A stretch of DNA of 64,000 bases from Lumbricus rubellus (lineage: Eukaryota; Annelida; Clitellata; Crassiclitellata; Lumbricidae). Both the position numbers and the translations under genes were made by a program. Each line of letters begins with the position of its first letter. The first letter of the stretch is position 1. The notes below the pieces were generated by a model. That model did no database searches, was not told where the DNA came from, and worked only from the letters and a program-made list of their open reading frames with translations. Below, one piece after another: positions 1 through 12,400 of the stretch. The DNA lies in contig OX243816.1 of the NCBI GenBank assembly GCA_945859605.1, positions 43,366,246 through 43,430,245 of the forward strand, read 5' to 3'.

Positions 1-1690
1 TACAGCTGATGATGAAGACAGTTATGTGAAAATTCCTGTGGTAAGGGAAAGGAAAACAGCAAAGCCACTATGCATATAATTAATCATGATGCAATATCAG
101 CACTGGATAGAACATCTATAGGTATTGGGCAGATAGTTTAATGCAACATTTATCCTGGCAGCTACGGCATCATCTCTGGGTCACAGTCCATCAGAATTGA
201 TTCTTAACATGGAATCCGTACGATTGGCACGAAGGCAGCATCGTGTGTGCATCTACTACTTCAATAAAGGAAGCATCTTCCTTTGATGGTATTCCTGGTC
301 CTAAACGATACACTGGGATGGTAAGATATTGCCTGCTCTAATATGTAGGTAAAGACACCGTTGATAGGCTGGGCAGTCATATGTGTGCTGCCATGGATAT
401 GGTAAGATGAAGCTTCTCTGGGTCCCAAAGTTATGCAGTGGTTCTGGTGAGGCACAGGCTGCAGCAGTCTTTCAAATGATTGACAAATGGAAACTCAGTG
501 AACGTGTCCAGCTGATGTGTTTTGACACAACTGCCATCAGCACAGGCAACAAAGTGGGAGTTTGTGTCACATGCATACTGCAGCAAAAAACTTCACAAGC
601 AGCTCGCTAACGTGGCATGCAGGCAGGCATCATGTACACGAATCAATTGTCGCAAAAGTATTTTATGCGCCTATGGGATGTTCTAGTGGCACAACTGGCA
701 GTCTCTTTTAAGGTTTTCTGCTGCATAGATTTACACTTACAGTATTTTCATTCTATGAAAACTCAAATCGCTGAAATACAACTTCATGGTATTTCTTCGT
801 CAGTAGCTGCAACAGTATCAACCAAGAGATGACTACAGGGAGTTGTTGCAGTTATCTCTGATGTTTGTAGGAAATTAATTTTTGGCCAGTATTGCAAGTA
901 TCCATATCAACACACCTGGAGCTTACCACAGGGCACGATGGAAGGGAAATTTGTAAAAGAGTACTAAAATTTATTTATTTCGCTCACAGTTTCGTTTGAC
1001 AGCTTCTGAACTGCCTGGGCTTAACAGTTTAATATATTTGTGGTTAGACTGTAATTATCTCAAACTTTCAAAGCATGGCACACAATATACATGCATATCA
1101 GCAACTTCTGCTCCACGATACGTCTTACAGATGTTGTAAGATCTTGTAGTCTACCGCAGTGCAAGCAAACCCGCTGCAGATGTAGCCATAAAACTTTCAT
1201 GTGCCGTTTGCGGCACTTGAATGAATCACCTATTGGCCTCGCCTTATCCTGAACTTTCTGTTATGGAAAAGTTTACATGGTTGCAGCCATTAGTAAGGTG
1301 GGTGAAGAAGATTTTCCATTTCGACAGACAATCGACAAGAACTGTATCTCTGAAAAACAGCTGTCTCGTTTTGTGTCACGTAACACAAGGGCATTTCTAC
1401 TTCCATGGATATCCCACAAGATTTCCTTTTGCAAGATCGAAGGTTTTGGAACACAAGTGAAGCATATAATCACAGCAGAGTGCAGAGCATAAGAGCTGAA
1501 GGTGGTTAAAAAAAGACAGCTGACCGGGGAGTCGCATTGAAACATATGTTAAAGTCCGCCATCACAAATCAGGAGGAGCAAAAGCAATATCTGCTTCAGG
1601 TGGTTAAAAGCCATCACCAGCATTTTCAAGCAACCAAAAAAGCTTTTCTCAGTCAAAGACTGGGCAACCAATAGCATTTATTAAACACTG
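1..1690 (+). pseudogene. Decayed transposase-like gene, frame-broken
   Basis: Conserved-looking protein blocks lie in order on the plus strand but in different frames with stops between them. Block one (143-244) reads ATFILAATASSLGHSPSEL and ends RRQHR. Block two (383-607) contains LLWVPKLCSGSGEAQAAAV and MCFDTTAISTG. Block three (about 613-692) reads ACRHHVHESIVAKVFYAPMG once a GGCA duplication near 621-628 is allowed for. Block four (1277-1489) contains EDFPF, ISEKQLSRFVSRNTRAF. Block five (about 1519-1650) contains ADRGVAL and QEEQKQYLLQVV. From memory, this block order (CFDTT, ACRHH, EEQKQFLLQVV) belongs to a multicopy protein found in hydra, aphid and other invertebrate genomes and probably encoded by a transposon; I cannot name the superfamily with confidence. 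At least four frame breaks and several stops make it non-functional. The 5' end is outside the window. Confidence 0.6.
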
Positions 1691-2739
1691 AAGCAACGAG
1701 GAACACTGCATGTCTACCGTGCACAGTGCATAGCATTCTGCTATACATTGCGGCCTATGTGATTCCATATTGTAGCTTTTTTAAACTTTAGAGGTGTTGT
1801 GCAACCCCTAAATGTTACCTGATTGCTTCAAAACTTTATACGTTTCAGTTTTAGGGCTAAATAAACAAATCTTAGGGGTGAGACCGAAAAAAAATCAAAC
1901 TTTGTTTTTCATTGGCACCCTAATATATATATATAGACAATTAAATAAGCGTATGTATGTATATAGACACATACACGTCTGTTTAACGAGCCTTTCATCG
2001 TCGATACAAAAAATCATAATGCATTGCATAAATCAGTAGACGCCAAGAATTCATTATTCATGTCCGCATGAAAAGGTGTTGTGACGATTATTTGCGAATT
2101 TCACATGTTGGGTGACTCTTGCAATCGCATACTATATAGCAGCTAATCGATACCCAAAGCTCGCTTGGCTTATCAGATATGTATATGTATTGTATGGCAT
2201 AGAATTGGAAATAGATATATGATTGAGGATAGTTTGGTTGAGTATGAACTTTCTGGAGGTGGAATGGTTAGTATGCTTGGGGCTCTAAGAATTATCATGG
2301 AAAACTCTGGCGACATTGACCTCCCTGATGGTTGACAACGTGACCCACTGACCGCTATGCATCCAAAATTAAATGGGCGTAAGTATGTAAGTAAGTAAGT
2401 CAAAATTATTGGCAGAGCATCATCGCCAGAAAATCACTATATTACAGCACTGACAGCAGTACAAATAGAAACACTTTGAGATACTTGAAGTTTTCACTGT
2501 AAGTATAGCTTACACATTTCTGCTCAAAACTACCGACAATATTGTACTAATCTGACCGTACGCATTTAGTGCGCAGTTTTAATTGCACACTTTTTACGAA
2601 AGTGTAAATGATGCAAAAAATCAAGGACCAATAATTATTCAAAAGGTTAATAAAACTAATTTTCGTGCTTCAACTGTCGCCAGCGATACTGCATCTCAAA
2701 CAAAAAACCACAAGTAGGATATAGTCTTTGAACTGCTGA
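1691..2739. other. Non-coding stretch, AT-rich
   Basis: I see no coding potential. A short TA run sits near 1923-1935 and TAAG-type repeats at about 2382-2400. Nothing else here could be assigned. Confidence 0.6.
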
Positions 2740-3120
2740 TCAACGATCACGGGACAGGTTTCGAACCGAGTACCCGTCGAACGCGAACCGTAAACACGTA
2801 CTTAACGCCAGACAACGAACGTTTTTTGCCGATCGCACAACGACGACGACGGCATCAGCGACACCGACAGACAGACAGACATGTGAATATCCTTTAACGA
2901 GACATAAATCGTGTCAAACGAGACACCGGCCGCCGTCGCCTTTGATCGTTGCCGCCGCACCCTTTCATCCCACCGCCGTACAATCACCGTCGTGCCTTCT
3001 ATGATACCGCCTCAGGGGGGAGGAGCCTGGCGACCGGGCGCGCGGCGGCGGCGGTGGCGGAGGCGTCCAGCCTTCGAGGCTTAGCCGTAGACGACGACCG
3101 GATGCAGATAATTATACCAT
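2740..3120. promoter_or_regulatory. CpG-rich island, possible promoter
   Basis: CpG density rises sharply compared with the AT-rich flanks, with runs such as GGCGCGCGGCGGCGG near 3036 and a GC-box-like GGGGGGAGGAGCC near 3015. A B-box-like GGTTCGAAACC lies on the minus strand near 2758, so part of it may instead be a tRNA-derived repeat. No initiation codon with a convincing reading frame or splice donor could be chosen. Confidence 0.3.
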
Positions 3121-3205
3121 GTGGTTCCATCTGTCCCCAGGGGTTTCCGAATGAACCATGGAGCCTCTGTCCCATGCATGGAGCAGCGACAATGCACCCC
3201 GACAA

Positions 3206-3427
3206 TCACCTGGATATATATATATATATATAGTTTTGTATATAAGGATGTATATATGTATATTTGGATCTATAGTTTCCTAATGAATGACTATATATAT
3301 ATATAACTATATATATAACTATATATGTATATATAAATTTCCGAATGAATGAATATGGTTTTGTATAAAAAAATATAGGCTACATATGGTTATATACATC
3401 AATAATTTTATATAGATATAATATATA
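3206..3427. repeat. TA-rich low-complexity tract
   Basis: Imperfect (TA)n runs are interrupted by short unique words. The tract leads directly into the foldback element that follows. Confidence 0.7.
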
Positions 3428-3537
3428 AGTGACCGCAAATATATATATATATACTTATATATATAAACATATATAGCCAAATAATGTAATAAACACAATA
3501 TAATATATTGTGTTTATTACATTATTTGGCTATATAT

Positions 3538-3572
<35 letters not shown>

Positions 3573-3581
3573 CGGTCACTT
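3428..3581. mobile_element. Foldback (near-palindromic) MITE
   Basis: The left arm opens AAGTGACCGCAAAT and the right arm closes with its reverse complement, ATTTGCGGTCACTT. The inner 27 bases of each arm (through GCCAAATAATGTAATAAACA) are perfect inverted copies around a single central base at about 3503. The arms are about 75 and 78 bases and differ only in the length of their TA runs. It would form one long hairpin. There is no room for a gene. The ends abut TA-rich DNA, so a TA target duplication is likely but cannot be proved. Confidence 0.65.
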
Positions 3582-3654
3582 ATGTCCATGGTTATATATA
3601 TGTGTGTGTTTTTAAAATTTGATTTATATGAATAAAGTATCCAGGTACATTATA

Positions 3655-3760
3655 ATAAGTGGCAGGACAGTGCACATGCAAGTGCATATCTGAACTAGAG
3701 CTTGTGCCCCATGGACACCGCCTACGACTGTCCACTCACACTTTAAACCCTGCCACTACA
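3655..3760. repeat. Dispersed repeat, copy A
   Basis: The segment beginning ATAAGTGGCAG and containing ATGGACACCGCC, GTCCACTCACACTTTAAACC is a diverged relative of 11142-11222, which has ATAAGTGGCAG, ATGGACGCCGTCC and GTCCAGCCACACTTTATACC in the same order and spacing. Confidence 0.5.
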
Positions 3761-3853
3761 ACTATACTCAAAATTGATTATAGCATATAGGCTAAGCTTA
3801 CTATGAAAAGGTAAACTATGAATAACGTTGAAGTTTTCTATTTTTAATTATTT

Positions 3854-4079
<226 letters not shown>

Positions 4080-4362
4080 ATATATACATATATACTTATA
4101 TATATATAATATATATAGTTATATTTCTGAAGTTCTCGTATCCTAACAGCGTGACAAAGTGGCGTGCAATCACGCATGAAAACATAATGGCTCACTGCAA
4201 ATCACTGTATGCATGACGCCTGAAATAATCGTCAGTCCGTGTCTAAGTACCGATTGATCCGCGCTTTGAATCTGCAATGCAATGGCAGAAGATGACGCTC
4301 GTGTGTATAAATAAATGTACAATAATATTGTACATGATATAGACAATAGCTATTTCCTCTTC

Positions 4363-4368
<6 letters not shown>

Positions 4369-4401
<33 letters not shown>
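4369..4401. repeat. (TA)n microsatellite
   Basis: This is an uninterrupted TA run that borders the repeat-like segment beginning at about 4409. Confidence 0.85.
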
Positions 4402-4405
<4 letters not shown>

Positions 4406-4408
4406 ATA

Positions 4409-4700
4409 CTAGCTGGGGTACCCGGCGTTTCCCGGGAATTTTATGTAAATAGCTGTGAAGCTATATGGAGACGGAATGGAAATAGCTAAAGTTTGGGTTT
4501 CGCGCCCCACCATGGCCTTCCCCTCCACTGGTTGGACCTGACGGTCCTCTGTCTATGTGCAAAGTTTCATAACAATAGCTGCGAAACTGCAAAAAATGTC
4601 GGCACCTAAAATTTTTCCCACCCCTCCCCCATACAGCACCCTGCCCCAGCAGTAGAAATTTTCGATGTAATTCAAACTGTGAATTCCGTGATCTGTGGCA
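4409..4700. repeat. Probable dispersed repeat with ACCCGGCG motif
   Basis: The segment opens CTAGCTGGGGTACCCGGCG and runs through CCCGGGAA. This resembles the conserved head of a repeat I have seen in many invertebrate genomes, but no second full copy is present in this window to confirm it. Confidence 0.3.
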
Positions 4701-4977
4701 CTTGGCTTGAATGCTGTGAATTTACCAAAATGCCCCGAATTTCCACGATTTTCCGGCAAAATTCGGTTCGTGAATTTGTTGGGATTTTCGCCATTATTTA
4801 CAAAACGCTATGCTGTGAAGTCAGAACTGTTTCCGAAAATTTCTTCTATCCTATCCATGGTGGTTATGAGCCACAGTATATCTAACTATTATAGATTCGG
4901 GAAAATTTTAGCTGCAGGGAGATAATGTGGAGTGATAATTAGCAGTGAACACCAAGAATAGTTTAATATTCTCCAGG

Positions 4978-5058
4978 CCTATTTGCCCTAAAAACAGACT
5001 TGCCCGAAATTGGGGAGGGCATTTACCCCCCCCCCTCGGAGCCGGTCCCCTACGCCTA
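4978..5058. repeat. Partial relative of the 45.4-kb MITE
   Basis: It contains GACTTGCCCGAAATTGGGG, a C-run, and CCTACGCCTATG. These match, in order, the right half of the MITE at 45426-45651 (GACTTTGTCCGAAATTTGGGG, CCTCC, TACGCCTATG). The left inverted terminus is not visible. Confidence 0.45.
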
Positions 5059-5159
5059 TGCAGAGCGAGAGACAAGCGCATGTTGTCCGCGGACATGCTG
5101 CAGTCGGTGCCAACCCAGTCATTAAGTGATCATGCAAATCCGATTTCGTTTCCGTCCAA

Positions 5160-5440
5160 ATTACAGGTCCCTCTTCCGACCTCTCTTCCGCCGCCGCCGC
5201 CGCCTTCCCCCGGCAGGGGCGGTGGCTGCAGGGGTCAGCGTCGTCCTAGGTCAGCGCCACCCTTGTTGCCCTCGCTGGCGGCCGGCGGGACATGGACCGG
5301 GGGCAGGGGCTGCAGACCCTCGGGCGATGGGCGGCTCTGGTGACCAGCCGTCGAGCGCCGCAGTCGACCAGCTGCCGTGTCTTCGTTGTCGGTGATCGCT
5401 GAGTCCCTGCAGGGACCGATCGAGCAAGGGAAGGAAGGGA
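5160..5440. other. GC-rich, CpG-containing stretch
   Basis: A GCCGCCGCCGCC run is followed by CpG-rich DNA up to about 5415. Frames are open on both strands because of composition. No domain, start context or splice signal allowed a gene call. Confidence 0.35.
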
Positions 5441-5579
5441 AGGAAGGGACAGGGGGAGGGAGTGACCAGGTGGGTAACGGAAGAGCAATGGGGGTCAGAG
5501 GGAGGTTAGTAGACGACACGAAAAATATAGGGAAGGCATGAAGGCGCTAGGGAGATGGGAGAGAGACAGAGAGATAGAG

Positions 5580-5582
<3 letters not shown>

Positions 5583-5616
<34 letters not shown>

Positions 5617-5640
5617 GTGTGCGTGTGTGTGCGTGTGTGT
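5583..5640. repeat. (GT)n microsatellite
   Basis: GT repeats have periodic GC steps. CA-rich imperfect repeats continue irregularly to about 6000. Confidence 0.85.
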
Positions 5641-6912
5641 GACACACAGACACACGCAAGCATATATGTAGACAGATACGTAACACAAGTAGACCTACAA
5701 TATACAAGTAGATTGCAGACAACACACATCAGTGAGTCAGTGGCAAGTCATAACTCATATATAGGTAGGCAGAGAAGCAGACATATTATAGTCTAACAGA
5801 CGGACGGACGGGCGGACAGGCAAAGAGGTAAGTTTAACTGATGGATAGCCACGCAGACAGACAGACACACATACACACAGAAACATAAACAAAGACACAC
5901 ACACACGCATGCATGCAGACATACATAAGCCCACAGATATATACACATAAATACAGCACACATATACGCATACACACATACAAACACACAGCAACAGAGT
6001 GAGAGTAGGCGACAAATGTGGTTGGATGCTTATGGCTTCAACGTTTCGTGTGCTGGCGACACCTACCGTTCGATCAGCGTCGTCTGCCCTCTGCTTTTAT
6101 GCGGCGCTATAATATATAGCAGCGGCAGCAGTAGTTTTCTCGGTCTCGGTGTCTCTGAAGCGATCCTTAAGAAGTATCTTAATATGTGAATATATAGCGT
6201 GCTTATACTTGTTACTTAAGTCTTTTACATTATTTACTCGATTTATTCCATGAAGTAACCTACATAAGCCACTTGTCGGATTGAATGCTGTTTGCATTCT
6301 GGATTTACTGCTTGAAAAATTACTTTATGAGCCAGTTAATTTTTACTTATTCCCTCACATTCACATACTCGCCCGCCCGCCCACTAACTCGCTCATTCAC
6401 TCGCTATATAGGTCTATTATGTGTAGGCTACAAGTAGCCTGGGAAAACGTTTGGAGATTCCATTTGGCTTTCTCTAAACATGGCTGCAAAATACACCGAA
6501 TTTCGCAGAATTAGTTGAAACATTTCGGACATTATTATACTCTTGGTTTGTTTTGAAGTTTGAACTCGGAAACCTCCTAAATTAGCCGAATATATATGAC
6601 AACATGGACACGCAATTATTGTGAAAAGACAGCAGAGGTGGAAATATTTTGCTTTAGTCTAAGATATTCGCCAGATGGTGGCCGCAGTTCATTGTTGCAT
6701 TCGCTAGAGCCACGTTTCATCGCAGACCATCATTCGCTAGACGGCAGCAGCTCCACCAGATTAATATTATTACCTTTGAAAAATGTCCAGTCTTGGCATC
6801 GATGGTCTTGGCATTCTAATTACTGTAATTTGTCATTCTGTTGGATCTTAGATCAATTAGAAGATTCTTTGGACTAGCAAGATTCTTTTAATTATCGGTA
6901 TCGGCAGCTAAG

Positions 6913-7066
6913 CAGGGTGAGAATTGCCGGGGGGGTTGGGGGGGTTCAACCCCCCCAGTCATTTTTAGAGCCCCATGTTAAAGTATGTTTTTCATACCCC
7001 AATTTCAAGTTTATCATAGGCCAACCCCCCCAGTTATTTTTCCACAATTCTCATACTGCAGCTAAG
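6913..7066. repeat. G-rich 145-bp dispersed repeat, copy 1
   Basis: This is nearly identical to 37200-37342. It begins AGGGTGAGAATTGCCGG, has a hairpin-forming GGGGGGTTCAACCCCCC, and ends CAATTCTCATACTGC. Its first and last bases (TGAGAATTG and CAATTCTCA) are inverted copies, so it may be a small non-autonomous transposon. Confidence 0.7.
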
Positions 7067-7399
7067 GCAAATAGCTGCTTTTCTCCGGTTACACCGTGGT
7101 CCAATAAACGCGTGAAATACGAATAAACGAATGCATACACGTGGATTATGGTGGATTTGATAATTTTTATAGCGCCAGTTGTTAACTTAAACTGCACCGC
7201 TTAACGAAAATCGCTGTGCTGTGATAAATTACCTGATTTGCATACACATTTGCATCACATTTGCACAAGGGCGACACTTTTCTCTAAGGCGGCCAAATGG
7301 TTTGGGTCCTCTGGGAAATGTAACGACAGATTTATAATAGCAGTAGACTTAAATAACTAATTTTATGTTAAAGGCAAATTTTACATTTCTAATCAATAT

Positions 7400-7556
7400 C
7401 ATCATGATCATCATCATCATCATCATCAAAATCGTCATCAACATCGTCGTCGTAGTCGTCGTCATCACCATCATCATCATCATCATCATCAACATCGACG
7501 TCGTAGTCGTCGTCGTCATCACCACCATCATCATCATCATCATCATCATTATAATT
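7400..7556. repeat. (ATC)/(GTC) triplet array
   Basis: Imperfect ATC, GTC and ACC triplets make up the array. Open frames across it are compositional. Confidence 0.85.
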
Positions 7557-8687
7557 TTGAAAGGCTGAAGAATTTAAAAAGATTGAAGAACTTAAAGCGG
7601 CACAAATATTTTAAAAGGCTTATAGTCTTATACGTTTCAAAAAGGTTAAAACGTTTAAATCCAAAACAGTTAAAGTAAACCAGACATAACTAATATCGAT
7701 ATTATTACAAATGCAAGCATGTATAGGAACACCGCACTTTTGGCTCACAGTGTGTACGCAAATCCGGAAAGGAAGTGCTTTTATTGGAGCACTCTCTCAC
7801 TTGTTCAGGGGACCATATTTTACACACCATCAAGCCGGTGGTGTAGGCCCTAAGTTACTACGACAGAGGTGCGAAGTGTGGACATACATTATTTGGCAGA
7901 ATTAAATTATATCTCGGATGTCTTTTATTTTGTACTCGCAGCAATATCAAGTCGCGATCTAAGTGTAGAGTTTCTTATTTACCGATTAAAGTTCGTTCGC
8001 GGCATTATTGAAATTCAACGTTCAATTCAACCGCTGGCTCTGACACGTACCGAGTTACACACATGTTGTCTGGTCAAATTATCAACACAGTTCAAAATCC
8101 ACCAGGTCTTATGACCGACTCAACTCAACGGCTAGCCTGCCCCCTCCATCGCCTCCCCCCACGCATCATGCACCATGCTAGAAATGCAGGTAGACATATT
8201 TGATGATAGGCTGTTGTGTCGCAATAAAGTGCAATGCTGAGGCAAATGACGTCTAAAACTAGACTAAAATCGGCCTAAGACTGACATGTAATGTACAAGC
8301 CTCATCAGATAATTTTATTTTAGCTCTCAGTCTTATAGCTGATGCAGAGATGGTACCTGACATGATGATTTATTTAGCGCTGTTACCCTGTTATCGTAAA
8401 TTGATAACGCTCTCCTCGAGAAAAGGAAAAACAGACTTGATTTTTTGGTCGTTGTAACGTTTATACGACTTGCTAAATGTGAGCCTGGTAAAGACAAACG
8501 CAAAACAAGTGTGATGGAAATGGGGGCGTGACTGGTGTAGTGGCCTAAAAACTGCCGAGCCGGTTCAGCAGGCCGCAAGCAATCGTCGATTCAAGAAACT
8601 AAAGTAGTCCACTGACCTACGCGAGTTTGCACTTTGACCGCGCGTATCGCTATCCGCCGCGCCGCACAATAGACGAACGGTTTTCCA
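7557..8687. other. Non-coding stretch
   Basis: No gene could be recognised. A TTTATTTAGCGCTGTTACC stretch near 8369 resembles the ends of SINE/LINE tails found elsewhere in the window, but weakly. Confidence 0.5.
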
Positions 8688-8689
8688 TA

Positions 8690-9060
8690 ATTAATGTGCT
8701 CTGGTTCTCTGCTTGCCGAGATGCACGCTGCACCAGCGATCGATGAACCGCTGTACTTCAGGGAACTAGTCGACTCAATCGGCCTTTGCTTGGCGTTATC
8801 TCGTTAGCTGGCCAACATGAGTGCAAAGATGAAGCATCTCATACCTGCACCCTCGGAGTACACATTCTAACGTAGATTCCACACTTGTGTACGTCATTGT
8901 GTGGCGCCACCGTACCACTGACAAAAATCTGAGCAACGTTCGCTTAAAACTGAAAGAATATTAAATTTTTATCTGTAAATAAATAAATGTAGATGATAAT
9001 TTCTTTATTTAATGTAAGACTGCATGAATTTACTTTAGTTTGCAATGAGCAGGACTCGGA
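8690..9060. repeat. Upstream copy of a duplicated CpG-rich segment
   Basis: Bases about 8694-8822 align without large gaps to 9144-9276. Both have ATGTGC-CTGGTTCTC, GCGATCGAT or ACGATCGAT, TTCAGGGAAC, CGGCCTTTG and AGCTGGC in order; by eye the identity is about 70 percent. The duplication is local and diverged. Confidence 0.5.
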
Positions 9061-9415
9061 TTTATTTTCTTTTGCTACACGCGTCCGACGCTCCAATGAC
9101 GTCATTGAGCGTGCTGTTGAATCTTCACATTATCACGCATGCGTAATTTATGTGCGCTGGTTCTCCGCTCGCCTGCAGCGGCGCCGCACAGACGATCGAT
9201 CAGCGCCGACGTTTCAGGGAACCATTCACTTGCACGGCCTTTGGTCGGAGTTTATCACGTCAGCTGGCAGAGTCGGACACTGGCGTCTGTTACCTGCAAC
9301 GCGGAAAAAATCCAGGAAAACCTGTTTTTGCTGCGATTCAAGTCGACATTTTGCGTCGAAATCAGAGGATTGCGGCCTCAGCTCGTGCGGGCGATCAACG
9401 CGAGGCAACAATCAG
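9061..9415 (+). promoter_or_regulatory. Candidate promoter and 5' exon
   Basis: CAATGACGTCATTG at 9094-9107 is a perfect palindrome around the CREB/ATF site TGACGTCA. It is followed by GCATGCG (NRF1-like) near 9137 and a CpG-rich segment. The CpG-rich part ends at CAG followed by GTAGGT (exon end 9415), a strong 5' splice donor. I infer a non-coding or short-coding first exon transcribed to the right, but no second exon was identified. Confidence 0.35.
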
Positions 9416-10880
9416 GTAGGTTGCATATATTATTTCGTGCGCGATTGTTTATCGTCCACCACACCATGTTGTTGGTATCCGCTTGAAAGACAGAGAGAAT
9501 GAGAGAGCGAGGCGAGGAGATAGCGTGGCTTTCTAAGATCGCATTTCGGTTCGTGTTGATAGAATACGACGACGAGTGAAAAAGAAAAACGTAGAAAAAC
9601 TGGTGGCAGTCCGACCTTGGTTGTTGCAATCGGGTGCTGCGGATGAGGGGGGGGGGGGTGAGGGGCGAGGCGCTGTCGGCCGTGTCTTGCGTCATCTGGG
9701 TTGGAAGACGGGGGTGCTGGAGTGCAAGCACGGTGGATGGAGATGTGGACGAAGGCGGGAAAAGGTTTAGCTGCAGAAAAGGGGCGGATATGGCAGCCAC
9801 TGTGTACACTAGCTGTTGTTAGGCATGCGTAGCCAGAAGATAACTTTTCAGATTGAAACCAAGAAATATGATCAAGTGCGACATTATGGAGCACCCCCGA
9901 GGGGGTTGAAAGCTGTCTTTAACAATAATCTGCATGTACTGCGAAGTTTGTCCGCTATCACAGTTCAGTGCCCTTGTTGACCTGCGCCCCAGGCCTCGCT
10001 ACCTTTAGCTTTTAGTCCTTATACTGATAAAGATGACACGCAGATACCTAGATTACTATATATAGATTATAGACGATAACCTTTGCATATTATATACTCT
10101 CATTTTTATGCTTATTATTCATCTCTGTTGTTACTGGTTGACGTTTTTCACTCTAAACGTTTTTCAGCAAACGAATATAATTATATTTTTCTCAAAGTAC
10201 GTGAAACCGTTGGCATGTTTAGCATGTTTCCCAGGCTCAACAAACCGCCACCAAAATGTGTAACGTCCTAATATTTAAAACTGACTCTGTGTGTCTTCTG
10301 TGTATTTTGTGATGATGTCCATTGAAAGAAAATCCCAAATGAGTAAGTGACAAGATGAGAATTAGACTGCCAGCAGACACACAGTTAGCTTACCAAAGAT
10401 ATTATACATAATTTAAATATATTTTATGCAAGGTAATACAGCATTCTTATAATATTAAAGGCTTCTTTTGTCAAAAACATCAACTCTATACGTAGGGTTA
10501 GATATAAGTATTATATAGAAAATACCCAACAGTTTTCCGGATACACATACACTACTGCTTGTAGGGTGTGTACTGTGTAGGGCCTATACTGTTGAAATCA
10601 TTGACTGATTATATTATTATCCAATAGCATTATCGCATGACACATTTTGAACCAATGGGGCTAAGAAGGACATGCTTACAGTTCCTATAAGGAAGACGTC
10701 TCAAGGAGGGCTTGAACCTGCACAGATTGAAACCTGGAGAAGTTTAACATAATGCAACTTATGGAGTTAGAATTTTAAAAAGTTGAGGTGAAACTCAAAT
10801 GGCCAGAGCTGTTCTGTAGTTGTTTATTAAGATTCTAGTTGATACAGGTATGCTCAATGAGATATGATTATTTGTTCTTT
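9416..10880. other. Non-coding stretch
   Basis: There is a G run at 9646-9657 and otherwise moderately AT-rich DNA. I saw no recognisable gene or repeat copy. Confidence 0.5.
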
Positions 10881-10884
10881 GTCC

Positions 10885-10985
10885 TGTCTAATCTAGTCTA
10901 ATCTAATCTAATCTAATCTAATCTAATCTAATCTAATCTAATCTAATCTAATCTAATCTAATCTGATCTAATCTGATCTATTCAC
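10885..10985. repeat. (TCTAA)n pentanucleotide array
   Basis: About 20 copies of TCTAA are present, with single-base variants at both edges. Confidence 0.9.
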
Positions 10986-11141
10986 TTGTACTATTTGACT
11001 ATCATATACTGCACATTGCACAAGACATACATGTAGTTGTAGTTTAGTGGAGAGGTTGTAATAAATTATCGAAATGGGGCTGGACGATTAAAGTGTAAAA
11101 AAGACGCTCCTTGACTTTCCATCGTCAGTGTATGCAGACAA

Positions 11142-11222
11142 AATAAGTGGCAGAACGGCATTCAGGTTTGAAAATAGGTGCATGGACGCCGTCCATGACC
11201 GTCCAGCCACACTTTATACCTA
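11142..11222. repeat. Dispersed repeat, copy B
   Basis: This is a diverged partner of 3655-3760, sharing ATAAGTGGCAG, ATGGACNCCG and CACACTTTA-ACC in order. Confidence 0.45.
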
Positions 11223-11618
11223 GCTTATACACAATGCCATACAGTGCTTATAAGACAATGAACGCAAAACAGCTGACAGACTTGTCTCACCTTGTGACCT
11301 TCAGAATTTGTAGACGTAGCATAGAAAGTTCTTTTTCTCTCTTGATTAATCTTAATATCTGACATCGTGTACACCAGTCATGTTATACTTGTGTACATGC
11401 ATAATATATCCTTGATTCTCTCATTGACGTCTGGCGGGTCGCTATACACGGCTGATCCCTTCTTTTATTGCGATCGCTTATATAGTGGAGCAGCATAAAT
11501 ACGCGGCGCTGTGCTATAGTACTTTAGTGCGAGTTTAATGAAGATCTGAGAGTGGGCGGTTGCAACTTGCACGAATGCACGTGTTGTTACACCGCTCGGC
11601 TTATCATCGTGTTGTCTC

Positions 11619-11650
11619 AGTTGTTGTTGTTGTTGTTGTTGTTGTTGTTG
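11619..11650. repeat. (GTT)n microsatellite
   Basis: This is a perfect GTT run in a moderately CpG-containing stretch (11430-11620) that also has an E-box GCACGTGT near 11578. Confidence 0.8.
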
Positions 11651-11828
11651 CCCTGTTGTTCCAGTGTTGCTTCTGCGTTGTTCGTGGATTGACGGAGGTA
11701 CAACACGTGGAAGTGGTTTAGATTAGCTCTGGTTCTTCAGATGCAGTTGCTGCTGCTGCCCACTGTGGGTTGTGCAGATGATGGTGTGCGTATGAGGAAG
11801 ATAATAAAGAGGTGGAGGAAAAGAAGGG

Positions 11829-12058
11829 TGATGATGACGATGATGATGATGAGGAGGAGGAGGAGGAGGAGGAAGAGTAGGAGTAGGAGGAGTAGGAGGA
11901 GAAGGATGAGTAGGAGAAGAAGAAGAAGGAGGAGAAGAATTAAGAAGGAGTAGGAGGAGGAGGAGAAGGAGGAAGAGTATAAGGAGGAGGGGAGGAACTA
12001 GTAGGAGGAGGAGGAGGAGGAGAAGGAGGAGGAGGAGAAGGAGTATAGAACAGGAGGG
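11829..12058. repeat. Purine-rich (AGG/GAT)n tract
   Basis: The plus strand is strongly purine-biased, starting with GAT triplets and continuing with AGG, AGA and GAGTAG. The Arg-rich open frame across it is compositional. Confidence 0.85.
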
Positions 12059-12400
12059 AATGATATAAGAAAAAAGGAGTCATTTCCATATGTACTGTGA
12101 CATAAACATACTTATTAACTTGCATACTGGAGCATACTCATGCTCATCTACATACATACTTGAACGTACATGCACATCTGTACATGCATACTGGAACATA
12201 CTCATTTACGAGCATGCATACTAGTATGTACAAACAATTATCAGCATACGCACTGGAGCATTCTAATTTCATTTACAATCCCATACTAGATCATACACAC
12301 TCTTACTGACATACATACATACTGGATGATACTCATTAGTAATCATTTATACATATGCACAATATAAGCAGTCTTGTTGATGTTAAAAAAGTAACATACT

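Noticed and set aside
9378..9894. 143- and 154-codon minus-strand frames
   Set aside because: They oppose the CpG-rich candidate exon, show Pro/Ser/His bias from a G-rich run and have no recognised domain.
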